Of a DNA stretch of 64,000 nt, positions 35,026 through 43,759 are shown piece after piece (within the stretch, counting starts at the first letter, position 1; each line of letters opens with the position of its first letter). This DNA comes from Pseudomonadota bacterium. Lineage in GTDB: Bacteria; Pseudomonadota; Alphaproteobacteria; Sphingomonadales; Sphingomonadaceae. The translations under genes were made by a program, and so were the position numbers. The notes below the pieces were generated by a model. The model was not told where the DNA came from. It saw nothing but the letters and a program-made list of their open reading frames with translations, and did no database searches. The stretch is from assembly GCA_023418595.1 (NCBI GenBank), contig JAEZZI010000003.1:66224-130223 (forward strand), in the 5' to 3' direction.

Positions 35026-35424
35026 TTACGCCGCCGCGCGCCGCACCCGCGCAAAGCTTTCGAACGTCGCGCGGACATTGTCCGATGCGCCCGCGACCAG
35101 CCGTCCGACGCGGTCCATCACCTCGCCCGCCTCGATGCCGGGGGTGAGCGATGCCATCGCCCAGTCGCCGAATTCGCGCGCGTCGATCGGACGGCGTGAC
35201 AGGACGACGACCGCGCGGTGACGGGGATCGGCCTTGATCCGCGCGAACGCTGCATCGACCCGCGCCATCTCGCCCTCGAGCACCTGGAGGAAGCGCACGC
35301 CGTCGTCGTAGAGCAGCCCGGTGATGCCGTCGCGTTCGTTGTTCCGGCGCGACGTCAGCAGGATATGCCCGCGTTCGACTTGCGTGTCGCCGCGCGCGGT
35401 GCTGATATAGACGATCTGGATCAT
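35026..35424 (-). CDS. Stand-alone BLUF blue-light sensor
   Basis: A 132-residue protein consisting of one BLUF domain that binds FAD and senses blue light. The key residues are in place: Y6, N29 and Q47, with the GITGLLYDDGVRFLQVLEG strand and the later FGDWAMAS carrying Trp and Met. The spacing between N29 and Q47 equals that of AppA (N45-Q63). No effector domain (EAL, GGDEF, cyclase) is fused. It probably acts on a partner protein by interaction; no candidate partner is adjacent. Confidence 0.92.
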   Translation of the reverse strand: MIQIVYISTARGDTQVERGHILLTSRRNNERDGITGLLYDDGVRFLQVLEGEMARVDAAFARIKADPRHRAVVVLSRRPIDAREFGDWAMASLTPGIEAGEVMDRVGRLVAGASDNVRATFESFARVRRAAA

Positions 35425-35572
35425 GCCGGTGTCTTCCCCTCGCTCGTGCGACCTTTTGGAAAACCATCTAGTTTGAAAAGGTTACGAATGTCTGGCGAGC
35501 GCGATAGCCGCGCTTGATTGCCGCAGGGCATTTCTTGCTGGACAAAAACTGCGCGATTGGCGAACAGGGCGC

Positions 35573-35620
35573 ATGATGATTGCGCGCACCGCCCTGCTTC
35601 TGCGACTTATCCGCCCTTAG
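35573..35620 (+). CDS. leuL: Leucine-rich leader peptide upstream of leuA
   Basis: A 15-residue open frame MMIARTALLLRLIRP ending at TAG. Four of the last eight residues are Leu (codons CTG, CTT, CTG, CTT) and one is Ile, as expected for a leader peptide that senses charged tRNA-Leu. The stop codon is inside a hairpin arm at 35614-35623. It starts 133 bases before leuA. Too short for an ORF caller, so the call rests on composition, place and the adjoining stem-loops. Confidence 0.6.
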   Translation: MMIARTALLLRLIRP

Positions 35621-35697
35621 GGACGGAAAACGCACGCGCGCATCCCTCCCTAAGGGGACTTCACCGGCAACGAATTTCCAGGCGGACTTATCCCGCC
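35606..35697 (+). promoter_or_regulatory. Candidate leuA attenuator
   Basis: A perfect 10-base stem, CCCTTAGGGA (35614-35623) with TCCCTAAGGG (35647-35656), overlaps the leader stop codon. A second element, GGCGGA at 35681-35686, can pair either with TCCGCC at 35610-35615 or with the nearby CCGCC at 35693-35697, giving competing folds. There is no long T-run before leuA, so control might be at translation initiation. Confidence 0.5.
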
Positions 35698-35705
35698 CAA
35701 AGCCC

Positions 35706-37391
35706 ATGAAGGTCATCACGCAGATGCTTCGCGATCCATCGACCAAATACCGCGCCTTCCCGCCCGTGAATCTGCCCGACAGGCAATGGCCGTCGCAGGT
35801 CATCTCGAAGCCGCCGCGCTGGCTGTCGACCGATCTGCGCGACGGCAATCAGGCGCTGATCGACCCCATGGATGGTGAAAAGAAGCGCCGCTTCTTCGAC
35901 TTGCTGGTCAAGGTCGGGCTGAAGGAAATCGAGGTGGGCTTTCCGAGCGCGGGCGCGACCGAATTCGACTTTATCTCCGGCCTGGTGCGATCGGGCGCGG
36001 TGCCCGACGACGTGACGGTGCAAGTGCTTACCCAGTCGCGCCGCGACCTGATCGAGACCAGCTTCGCCAGTCTGGACGGCGCGCGCGCCGCAATCGTCCA
36101 CCTTTATAACGCGGTATCCCCCGCATGGCGGCGCATCGTGTTCGGCATGAGCCGCGACGAGGTGCGCGAGATCGCGGTGACGGGCGCCAAGGTGATGCGC
36201 GACGAAGCGGCGAAACGCCCCGCCACCGACTGGCATTTCCAATACTCGCCGGAAACCTTTTCGACCGCCGAACTCGATTTCAGCCTGGAAGTATGTTCGG
36301 CGGTGATGGACGTGCTCCGCCCCACACCCGAACGCCCGATCATCTTCAACCTGCCCGCGACGGTCGAATGCGCGACGCCCAACGTCTATGCCGACCAGAT
36401 CGAATATTTCTGCCGCAACGTGCCCAACCGGGAGAGCGTCGTGGTCAGCCTCCACACGCATAACGACCGTGGCACCGGCGTCGCCGCGGCCGAACTGGGC
36501 ATGATGGCAGGCGCCGACCGGGTCGAAGGGTGCCTGCTCGGCAATGGCGAGCGGACCGGCAATTGCGACCTCGTGACCGTCGCGCTCAACATGTACACTC
36601 AGGGGATCGACCCGAAGCTCGACCTGTCGGACATCGATGCGGTGGTGAATACGGTTACCTATTGCACCAACCTGCCCGTGCATCCGCGCACGCCCTATGC
36701 CGGCGATCTGGTGTTCACCGCGTTCTCAGGCAGTCATCAGGATGCGATCAAGAAGGGGTTTGCGGCGCAGGCCGCGCGCAACGACGATCTTTGGGAAGTC
36801 CCCTACCTGCCGATCGACCCCGCCGATCTGGGCCGCAGCTACGAAGCGGTGATCCGCGTCAATTCGCAGTCGGGCAAGGGCGGGGTCGCCTGGGTGATCG
36901 AACAGGACAAGGGGCTGAAACTGCCCAAGCGGATGCAGGCTGATTTCAGCCGGCACGTTCAGGCGCTGGCCGACCGCACCAGCCGCGAACTCGACGCCGG
37001 GGACATCTGGCGTTGCTTTGCCGACACCTATGCGCTCGAAGGCCCGCAGCGTTTCGCGCTTGAGGCGTATGACGAAACCCGCGCGCCGAACGGCGACCGC
37101 ATCTTTGCCGGCCATATCAGCGTGGACGGCGCGGCGCAGAGCGTGTCGGGGCGCGGCAACGGGCTGATCTCCAGCGTGATCGACGGGCTTGGTCAGGCGT
37201 GCGGGATCGAACTGGACGTCACCGATTACCACGAACACGCGATCGGGGCCGGGTCGGACGCACAGGCTGCTGCTTATGTGGAATGCCGGACCGGCGACGG
37301 GCGCACGGTCTGGGGCGTCGGAATCGACGCCGATGTCGCGACCGCCAGCGTGCGTGCGGTGCTGAGCGCGGCAAACGGGGTTGGGGGCTAG
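35706..37391 (+). CDS. leuA: 2-isopropylmalate synthase (long, class LeuA type 2)
   Basis: A 561-residue LeuA that condenses 2-ketoisovalerate with acetyl-CoA, the committed step to leucine. The catalytic barrel shows STDLRDGNQALIDPM, GFPSAGATEFDF, HTHNDRGTGVAAAE and GNGERTGNCDLVT with the His-X-His metal ligands. The C-terminal 130 residues are the allosteric LeuA dimer domain that binds leucine. The length matches the type seen in Mycobacterium rather than the 520-residue enterobacterial form. Preceded by a leader peptide and stem-loops. Confidence 0.95.
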   Translation: MKVITQMLRDPSTKYRAFPPVNLPDRQWPSQVISKPPRWLSTDLRDGNQALIDPMDGEKKRRFFDLLVKVGLKEIEVGFPSAGATEFDFISGLVRSGAVPDDVTVQVLTQSRRDLIETSFASLDGARAAIVHLYNAVSPAWRRIVFGMSRDEVREIAVTGAKVMRDEAAKRPATDWHFQYSPETFSTAELDFSLEVCSAVMDVLRPTPERPIIFNLPATVECATPNVYADQIEYFCRNVPNRESVVVSLHTHNDRGTGVAAAELGMMAGADRVEGCLLGNGERTGNCDLVTVALNMYTQGIDPKLDLSDIDAVVNTVTYCTNLPVHPRTPYAGDLVFTAFSGSHQDAIKKGFAAQAARNDDLWEVPYLPIDPADLGRSYEAVIRVNSQSGKGGVAWVIEQDKGLKLPKRMQADFSRHVQALADRTSRELDAGDIWRCFADTYALEGPQRFALEAYDETRAPNGDRIFAGHISVDGAAQSVSGRGNGLISSVIDGLGQACGIELDVTDYHEHAIGAGSDAQAAAYVECRTGDGRTVWGVGIDADVATASVRAVLSAANGVGG

Positions 37392-37410
37392 TCGCTTCCC
37401 CTAAACCAGG

Positions 37411-37519
37411 CCGTCACCCCGGACCTGTTCCGGGGTCCACCGGGCGGCGGGCATAGCGCAGGCGGATCAAAGGGTTGCGCAAGCGGCTTAGTGGACCCCG
37501 GAACAAGTCCGGGGTGACA
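37411..37519. repeat. Paired palindrome, family A copy 5
   Basis: Opens CCGTCACCCCGG and closes CCGGGGTGACAG. Inner hairpins use CCTGTTCCGGGGTCC and GGACCCCGGAACAAG. The spacer contains TTGCGCAAGCGGCTTAGTGG, close to the copy at 13751. Between convergent leuA and the SDR gene. Confidence 0.9.
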
Positions 37520-37534
37520 GTTGGACGACGCTCG

Positions 37535-38290
37535 CTACCGCTCCAGATTGACGAAATCGCGCTCAAAACTCGTCATGTGCGCGCCGCCATCGACGAAGAT
37601 CGTCTGCCCGGTGGTCGCTTCGGCCCGCGCGAGGAACAGCACCGCCTCCGCGACTTCCTCAGCCTGCGGGAGGCGCGACAACGGCATTCGCGCGGCCAGC
37701 CGCTCGGTCTGCGCGGCGTCGTAGTCGTCGGTCACGATGGTCAGCCCCGGCGCGACCGCATTCACCCGAATCGCAGGCGCCAGGTCGCGCGCGGCAATGC
37801 GAGTCAGCCCGGCCAGCGCGTGTTTCGACAGGCTGTAGGCAAGCTGGTCGCCATGCGGCTGGGCAATGCGCTGGTCGAGGATGTTGACGATGCCCCGCCC
37901 CTCCCCGCCGCTCGCTGCGAACGCCTGGATCAGCAGCGCGGGCGCAGCGCAGTTGACCGTATAATGGTCCATCAGCGCGGCATGGGTGGTGTCGGCCAGC
38001 CGGTCCTGCCCGAAGATCGACGCGCTGTTGACCAGCAGGTCCGGTGCGCGACCGAAATGCGCCGTCACCGCCGCCATCAGCCGCGCAGGCGCTTGCGCGT
38101 CGCCGAAATCGGCGGCGAACCCCGCCCATTGCGCTCCTGCCGCCTCGAACGCCTTGGCCAGCCCCGCTTCGGGGTCGGCATCCTGACTGCCGTGGATCGC
38201 AACGTCATATCCCGCCGAAGCCAGCGTGCGCGCGATTGCCGCGCCCAGTCGCCGATGGCCGCCGGTGACCAGCGCCAGCCGGCGCGTCAC
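37535..38290 (-). CDS. SDR oxidoreductase, pteridine-reductase-like
   Basis: A 251-residue short-chain dehydrogenase with a pteridine-reductase-type nucleotide loop TGGHRRLG, NSAS in the core, the DQRIAQPHGDQLAYSLSKHAL active site (Tyr and Lys of YxxxK) and a C-terminal substrate lid. It overlaps folE as GTGA, which suggests a role in tetrahydropterin or folate metabolism (FolM- or PTR1-like). The gene name folM is plausible but not proven by sequence. Confidence 0.82.
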   Translation of the reverse strand: MTRRLALVTGGHRRLGAAIARTLASAGYDVAIHGSQDADPEAGLAKAFEAAGAQWAGFAADFGDAQAPARLMAAVTAHFGRAPDLLVNSASIFGQDRLADTTHAALMDHYTVNCAAPALLIQAFAASGGEGRGIVNILDQRIAQPHGDQLAYSLSKHALAGLTRIAARDLAPAIRVNAVAPGLTIVTDDYDAAQTERLAARMPLSRLPQAEEVAEAVLFLARAEATTGQTIFVDGGAHMTSFERDFVNLER

Positions 38291-38910
38291 GCCAGCCCCA
38301 TCAGCTTCATCACCTCGTCGCGGCTGCGTTCGTCGTCGCGGAACACGCCCATCATCCGGCTGGTCCGCATCGTGACGCCCGGCGTCCGCACTCCGCGCGC
38401 GGTCATGCAGGCGTGGGTGGCGTCGATCACCACCGCCACGCCTTGCGGGCGCAGATGCTCCCAGATGCAATCGGCGACTTCCGCCGTCAGCCGTTCCTGC
38501 ACCTGCAACCGCCGCGCAAAGCCGTGGAGCACCCGCGCCAGCTTCGAAATGCCGACGACGTGGTTCTTCGGCAGATAGGCGATATGCGCCTTGCCAATGA
38601 TCGGCGCCATGTGATGCTCGCAATGCGACTGGAACGGAATGTCCTTCAGCAGCACGATTTCGTCATAGCCGCCGACTTCCTCGAACACACGCGACAGATG
38701 CGCGGCGGGATCGTCCTGATAACCCTGGCAATATTCGCGCCACGCCTTTGCCACCCGGCGCGGCGTATCGACCAGGCCTTCGCGAGTCGGATCGTCGCCG
38801 GTCCAGCGGATCAGCGTGCGGATCGCGTCGGTCACCTCGTCGGGAATTGCGTCCGGCGCGGCGGGTGGCACCGTTTCGGTGACCGTGGTTCCCGGCAGAA
38901 TTTCCGACAT
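38287..38910 (-). CDS. folE: GTP cyclohydrolase I
   Basis: A 207-residue FolE making dihydroneopterin triphosphate from GTP. Zinc-binding Cys and His residues are in FQSHCEHHMAP and ATHACMTARG; the fold-defining VGISKLARVLHGFARRLQVQERLT and the GVRTPGVTMRTS loop are intact. The first 27 residues are Pro/Thr-rich and variable. Four-base overlap with the reductase downstream. Confidence 0.97.
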   Translation of the reverse strand: MSEILPGTTVTETVPPAAPDAIPDEVTDAIRTLIRWTGDDPTREGLVDTPRRVAKAWREYCQGYQDDPAAHLSRVFEEVGGYDEIVLLKDIPFQSHCEHHMAPIIGKAHIAYLPKNHVVGISKLARVLHGFARRLQVQERLTAEVADCIWEHLRPQGVAVVIDATHACMTARGVRTPGVTMRTSRMMGVFRDDERSRDEVMKLMGLA

Positions 38911-39132
38911 CGACTATCCCCTGATCCAGCAGCACTCAAATTGACGCTACGGCACACTCAATTCGCTGTGACGCAGCATCCAACATCGGGTCGATGCAAG
39001 CGCGCCACAAGTCCCGATAATCGGCGGCAATCCTAGCTTTATGCGATTGACGCAAGCGGAAACGGCAGCTTAATCCTCGTCAAAACCGCTGCACAAGGCG
39101 GACGCCATACGGACCACGGGGAGGATACCGGC

Positions 39133-41814
39133 ATGAAGAAATTCCACCTGCTTGCAGCGACCGCACTGACGATCTCAATCGCGTCGCCCGCGTTCGCACA
39201 GGATGCGACCGTTCCTGCCGTGCCGCAGGAAAGCGAGTTCACCAGCGCCAACGACATCGTCGTCACCGCCACGCGCCGCGACGAAACCGTCCAGGATGTG
39301 CCGATCGCGATCACCGCCGTTGGCACCGAATTGCTCGAAAATGCAGGCGTTCAGGACATTCGCGGGCTGGAACAGCTTGCCCCCTCGCTGCAAAGTTCGA
39401 CCGGCCAGTCGTCGGCGACCGGCACCACCCTCTATCTGCGCGGCATCACCACCGCAGGGGACAATCCCGGGTTCGAACCCGCGGTCGGTGTGTTCATCGA
39501 CGGCGTCTATCGCGCCCGCGCGGGCGTCGCCGTGTCCGAGCTGCCCGAGCTGGAGCGTGTCGAAATCCTGCGCGGGCCGCAGGGCACGCTGTTCGGCCGC
39601 AACACGTCGGCAGGCGCGCTGTCGATCTTTACCGCACGTCCCTCGTTCGAGGCCGCCGGCTATGTCGAGGGCAGCTACGGCAATTACGACGCCTGGGAAC
39701 TGAAGGGCGCGATCACCGGGCCGGTCAGCGAACAGATCGCGCTTCGCCTCGATGCGGGGATGCGCAAGCGTGACGGCTATATCGAGGATGTGAACGCCGA
39801 TCGCGCGTTCAACGATGTCGACCGCTGGTATGTCCGCGGCCAGGCGCTGATCGATACCGGCGACCTCACCTTCCGCCTGATCGGCGATTATTACGAAACC
39901 GACGAGCAATGCTGCGGCGCGGTCAGCGCGGTGCGCGGGGCGTTCGCTCCGGCGATCGAGGCGATCGCCGCGGCGCAGGGGCTGGACGGCCTTTATCAGG
40001 GCGAAAACCGCAACATCATCTTCCCGACCGGCTCGGCCACGACGCTCAACGCCAGCACGCTGCCGCTCGAACGGCGCATGGCCGCGTCGCCCAACCGCGA
40101 TTTCGGCGAAGCCGTGCGCGACTGGGGTGTGTCGGGCGAACTCAACTATGACTTCGGCGATGTCTCGCTGACCTCGATCACCGCCTATCGCAACTGGCGC
40201 GTGCTCCGGAACCAGGACGTCGACTTCGCGGGGATCGATCGCGCCTATCGCGACGGCTATCGCAACGGGCTGGAAAACTTCACGCAGGAATTGCGTTTCC
40301 AGGGATCGGCGTTCGGCGGTGTGCTCGACTGGCTGGTCGGCGGCTTCTATCTCAACGAAAAGAACTCGCTGTTCGATACGGTGCGGATCGGCAACGACGG
40401 CAACCGCTATGTCGATACCGTGCTGAACGGCGCGACCCGTTCGGCATTGCTGCCGACCGGCGCGCAGTTCTTCGGCTCGCTGGGTCCGACGGTGCCGCTG
40501 TTCGGCCAGGTGCTGCTCGCGCAGAACCCGATCGTCGCCCCGCCGCCTGCCGCCGGCCTTCCGCCGATCCGTCTGCAACAGATCGCGCCTCCGGGATCGC
40601 CGCTGTTCGCTTTGCTCAACAGCCCGCTTCCCGGTGCGCAGCCGGGCCAAGGCAACAGCAACGATTACCGGGTGAAGACCAACGCCTTCGCGCTGTTCAC
40701 GCACAACATCATCAACATCACCGAAAATCTGTCGCTGACGCTGGGTGCGCGCCTGAACCACGAAAAGAAGGAGATGGACACCACCATCAGCAACAACCTC
40801 GGCAGTTGCGGCTTCTTCGAACAGGTGCGCGCAGGCAACCCGGCTGCATTGACGTATGCTGCCCTAATCCGCGGTGCGACCCCGGCAGACCCAGGCCTTC
40901 TGTTCAACAACCTGTTCCTGCTCAGCTGCAACCCGGCGGTAAACACCGAATTCAACGGCAACTACACCGACGAATTCGACGAGACCAAGGTCACGGGCAC
41001 GGCCAAGCTGGCCTACAAGGTCAATCGCGATATCCTGATCTACGGCGGCTATGACCGCGGCTATAAATCGGGCGGCTACAACATGGACCAGGCGACGTTC
41101 CAGTCGGTCCTGCTGGGCGGCACTCCGGCGACGGGATCGGACCTGCGTTTCGGTTCGGAAAGCGTCGATGCCTATGAGATCGGCATCAAGACCAGCATCA
41201 CGCCGCAGTTCACGCTGAACGTCGCGGGGTTCTATCAGAAGTTCAAGGATCTTCAGTCGCTGGTGTTCAGCGGCAACAACTTCGTCGTCCAGAATGTCGA
41301 CAGCACGACCAGCAAGGGGATCGAGGTCGAATCGATCATCCAGCCGGTGCGCGAGCTGATCTTCCGCCTGGGCTACAGCTATATCGACGCCAAATATGAT
41401 GCCGACAATAACTTCGCCGGCACCCCGCTCCAGGGTCAGGAAGGGCTGCGGTTGCAGAACCAGCCGCTCCATACCATCGGCATCGCCGGCACCTGGACCC
41501 CGCCGCTCACCTCGACGCTGAACGGGCTGATCCATGTCGACATGCGCTACAACAGCGAAGTCAACATTCCGTCGAGCAACCCCGATCCCGTCACGGGCCG
41601 GACCGTGTTGTTCAACCAGGGTTATCCGCTGGTCGGCGCGCGCATCGGCGTTCAGACCGCTGACCGGTCGAAGAGCCTGGAGTTCTTCGTCGAAAACCTG
41701 ACCAACCAATATTACCACGTCACCGGCTTTGCAGTGCCCGAACAGACCGGCAATTTCGCCGCCTATCCCGGCCAGCCTCGCTTCTACGGCGTAAAGGCAC
41801 GCTTCGGTTTCTGA
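39133..41814 (+). CDS. TonB-dependent outer-membrane receptor
   Basis: An 893-residue receptor: signal peptide (about residues 1-23), TonB-box-like NDIVVTATRRDETVQDVP, a plug domain over about 50-160 (ITAVGTELLENAGVQDIRGLEQL, ERVEILRGPQGTLFGRNTSAGALSI), and a C-terminal barrel closing with YGVKARFGF. It belongs to the large sphingomonad group of orphan receptors with unknown ligands. GGGGAGG lies upstream of ATG 39133. No neighbouring transport gene gives a substrate. A strong terminator lies at 41847-41879. Confidence 0.95.
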   Translation: MKKFHLLAATALTISIASPAFAQDATVPAVPQESEFTSANDIVVTATRRDETVQDVPIAITAVGTELLENAGVQDIRGLEQLAPSLQSSTGQSSATGTTLYLRGITTAGDNPGFEPAVGVFIDGVYRARAGVAVSELPELERVEILRGPQGTLFGRNTSAGALSIFTARPSFEAAGYVEGSYGNYDAWELKGAITGPVSEQIALRLDAGMRKRDGYIEDVNADRAFNDVDRWYVRGQALIDTGDLTFRLIGDYYETDEQCCGAVSAVRGAFAPAIEAIAAAQGLDGLYQGENRNIIFPTGSATTLNASTLPLERRMAASPNRDFGEAVRDWGVSGELNYDFGDVSLTSITAYRNWRVLRNQDVDFAGIDRAYRDGYRNGLENFTQELRFQGSAFGGVLDWLVGGFYLNEKNSLFDTVRIGNDGNRYVDTVLNGATRSALLPTGAQFFGSLGPTVPLFGQVLLAQNPIVAPPPAAGLPPIRLQQIAPPGSPLFALLNSPLPGAQPGQGNSNDYRVKTNAFALFTHNIINITENLSLTLGARLNHEKKEMDTTISNNLGSCGFFEQVRAGNPAALTYAALIRGATPADPGLLFNNLFLLSCNPAVNTEFNGNYTDEFDETKVTGTAKLAYKVNRDILIYGGYDRGYKSGGYNMDQATFQSVLLGGTPATGSDLRFGSESVDAYEIGIKTSITPQFTLNVAGFYQKFKDLQSLVFSGNNFVVQNVDSTTSKGIEVESIIQPVRELIFRLGYSYIDAKYDADNNFAGTPLQGQEGLRLQNQPLHTIGIAGTWTPPLTSTLNGLIHVDMRYNSEVNIPSSNPDPVTGRTVLFNQGYPLVGARIGVQTADRSKSLEFFVENLTNQYYHVTGFAVPEQTGNFAAYPGQPRFYGVKARFGF

Positions 41815-41846
41815 CACCAGGCCAACACGGTCGGGTCGCGACAAGG

Positions 41847-41879
41847 GCGCCGTCGGGGGACACCCCGGCGGCGCTTTTT
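41847..41879 (+). terminator. Rho-independent terminator of the TonB receptor gene
   Basis: A 12-base stem, GCGCCGTCGGGG with CCCCGGCGGCGC (one G-U pair), four-base loop and TTTTT tail, 33 bases past the receptor stop codon. Confidence 0.9.
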
Positions 41880-42001
41880 CGCGCGGTTCTTTTTCCCGAC
41901 TCTTGATCCTGTTGATCGACAGAATTTCAAAGATCGATGATGATGCGTAACGAATCGCGCCCCTCGGGGACGTGATGCGAACGGCCTATGGGGGGCCAGT
42001 C

Positions 42002-42271
42002 ATGTTGCGGTCGAATGGCAATGACGAACCGGCGCGCGGATCCGCGGTGACCGTCCGCGCATCCGACGCGCTGGCGGCGATCGTCGGCGATGCGCCGCTG
42101 ACCCGGGCGGAGGCGACCAGCCGCGTGTGGGACTATATCCGCACCAACGGGCTTCAGGATCCCAACGACAAGCGCCAGATCGTCGCGGATGAAGCGCTGG
42201 CGAGGGTGTTCGGCACCGACCGCGCCAGCATGTTCGATATCCCGCGCCATCTGAACGCGCACCTGCGCTGA
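42002..42271 (+). CDS. SWIB/MDM2-domain protein
   Basis: An 89-residue protein that is almost entirely one SWIB domain (PLTRAEATSRVWDYIRTNGLQDPNDKRQIVADEALARVFG, then SMFDIPRHLNAHL). Bacterial SWIB proteins are found in many alphaproteobacteria and in Chlamydia, where a topoisomerase-linked role is proposed. The start at 42002 has GGGGGG about eight bases upstream; 41975 is an alternative. It is followed by two tRNA genes on the other strand. Confidence 0.88.
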   Translation: MLRSNGNDEPARGSAVTVRASDALAAIVGDAPLTRAEATSRVWDYIRTNGLQDPNDKRQIVADEALARVFGTDRASMFDIPRHLNAHLR

Positions 42272-42297
42272 TCGCCGCGCGCGCGGGCGGTCTTACG

Positions 42298-42374
42298 TGG
42301 TGACCCCGACTGGATTCGAACCAGTGGCCCCCGGATTAGGAATCCGATGCTCTATCCTGCTGAGCTACGGGGCC
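42298..42374 (-). tRNA. tRNA-Arg (anticodon CCT)
   Basis: A 77-base cloverleaf on the minus strand. Acceptor stem GGCCCCG pairs with CGGGGTC (one G-U), discriminator A is followed by an encoded CCA, and U8 with D-arm GCTC is correct. The anticodon loop TTCCTAA gives CCT, reading AGG. T-loop TTCGAAT. Confidence 0.96.
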
Positions 42375-42451
42375 GCGCACGCGGCACTTGTGTCGTCGCA
42401 GAGCCGCGCAGGGTCAAGGGCTTCCGCGTGCCGATTGATCGAAAAGGAACC

Positions 42452-42526
42452 TGGCTGGGGCGGCAGGGATCGAACCTGCGAATGGCGGCATCAAAAGCCG
42501 CTGCCTTACCGCTTGGCGACGCCCCA
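42452..42526 (-). tRNA. tRNA-Gln (anticodon TTG)
   Basis: A 75-base cloverleaf on the minus strand. Acceptor TGGGGCG pairs with CGCCCCA, discriminator G and encoded CCA follow. The anticodon loop TTTTGAT gives TTG, and the T-loop is TTCGATC. It is the likely substrate of the GatCAB complex at 13871-17138. Confidence 0.97.
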
Positions 42527-42588
42527 GCAGGGTCCGGCGCTTATAGCGGCCCCTTCGCATGATGGAAGGGGGCGTGAGCGCGCTTCGC

Positions 42589-43680
42589 CTAAAAAAGCCG
42601 TTCGACCCAGCCGTGGGGATCCGCCGCTTCGCCGCGCTGGATCGCGACGAGCTGGTCGCGCAGCCGCGTCGTGACCTCGCCGGGGCCGCCATTGCCGATC
42701 GAAAAGGTCCAGCCGGGGGCGGACACCTTGCCCACCGGGGTCACCACCGCCGCGGTGCCGCAGGCAAAGGTCTCGCGAAGCGCGCCGCTTTCGGCATCCG
42801 CTTTCCACTGGTCGATGGCATAGCGTTCCTCGCGCACGGTCATCCCTGCGTCGCGCGCCAGTTGGATCACCGAATCGCGGGTGATGCCGGGCAATATGGT
42901 GCCCGAAAGAGGCGGAGTGACCATCGAACCGTCGTCCATCACGAAGAACAGGTTCATACCGCCCAGTTCCTCGACCCAGCGATGTTCGGCGGCGTCGAGG
43001 AACACGACCTGGTCGTATCCGCCCGCGATCGCCTCCGACTGGGGCAGCAGGCTCGCGGCGTAATTGCCGCCGCACTTGGCAGCACCGGTCCCGCCGGGCG
43101 CGGCGCGGCTGTAGTCCTGAGACACCCACAGCGAAATCGACGGTGCCCCGCCCTTGAAATAGGCGCCGACCGGCGATGCAATGACCATATAGAGATATTC
43201 GGATGCTGGCTTCACCCCCAGGAACACCTCGCTCGCGAACATGAAGGGGCGCAGATAGAGCGCCCCGCCCTCGACATGCGGAATCCAGTCGGCATCCGCC
43301 TTCACCAGCGCACGCACCGATTCGAGGAACAGGTCTTCGGGCAGTTCGGCCATCGCCATCCGCCGCGCGGATTCCTGGAACCGCCGCGCATTGGCGTCCG
43401 CCCGGAACAGCGCCGCGCCACCATCGGGCAGGCGATAGGCCTTCATCCCTTCGAAAATCTCCTGCGCATAATGCAGCACCGCGCAGGCCGGATCGATCTC
43501 GATCGGGCCGCGTGCGGTTACCTTCGCATCATGCCAGCCCTTGTCCGCCGAATAGCGGATCATCACCATGTGATCGGTGAAGACACGTCCGAAGCCGGGA
43601 TTGGCGAGCAGCCCGTCGCGCTCCGCGTCCGAACGCGGGTTCGGATGGGTTTCGATCGCGATGGCGGGCGCGGCGGTCAT
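42589..43680 (-). CDS. ilvE: Branched-chain amino-acid aminotransferase
   Basis: A 363-residue fold-IV PLP aminotransferase making valine, leucine and isoleucine. The PLP-binding Lys is in GAAKCGGNYAAS; EELGGMNLFFV, LSGTILPGITRDSV and FACGTAAVVTPVG are the usual cofactor-binding blocks. AGAGGA lies seven bases upstream of ATG 43680. It is divergent from a MarR regulator with a 79-base shared control region, so MarR may affect it, although that is only positional. Confidence 0.96.
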   Translation of the reverse strand: MTAAPAIAIETHPNPRSDAERDGLLANPGFGRVFTDHMVMIRYSADKGWHDAKVTARGPIEIDPACAVLHYAQEIFEGMKAYRLPDGGAALFRADANARRFQESARRMAMAELPEDLFLESVRALVKADADWIPHVEGGALYLRPFMFASEVFLGVKPASEYLYMVIASPVGAYFKGGAPSISLWVSQDYSRAAPGGTGAAKCGGNYAASLLPQSEAIAGGYDQVVFLDAAEHRWVEELGGMNLFFVMDDGSMVTPPLSGTILPGITRDSVIQLARDAGMTVREERYAIDQWKADAESGALRETFACGTAAVVTPVGKVSAPGWTFSIGNGGPGEVTTRLRDQLVAIQRGEAADPHGWVERLF

Positions 43681-43759
43681 GGACGGTCCTCTCATGGTGC
43701 CCGGATGCGCCGGGCCGTGGCTTGCAGTGGCTTAGGGGGAGTGCCAGAACCGGTCAACA

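Noticed and set aside
39175..40761. 528-residue minus-strand frame inside the TonB receptor
   Set aside because: Antisense shadow, composition only.
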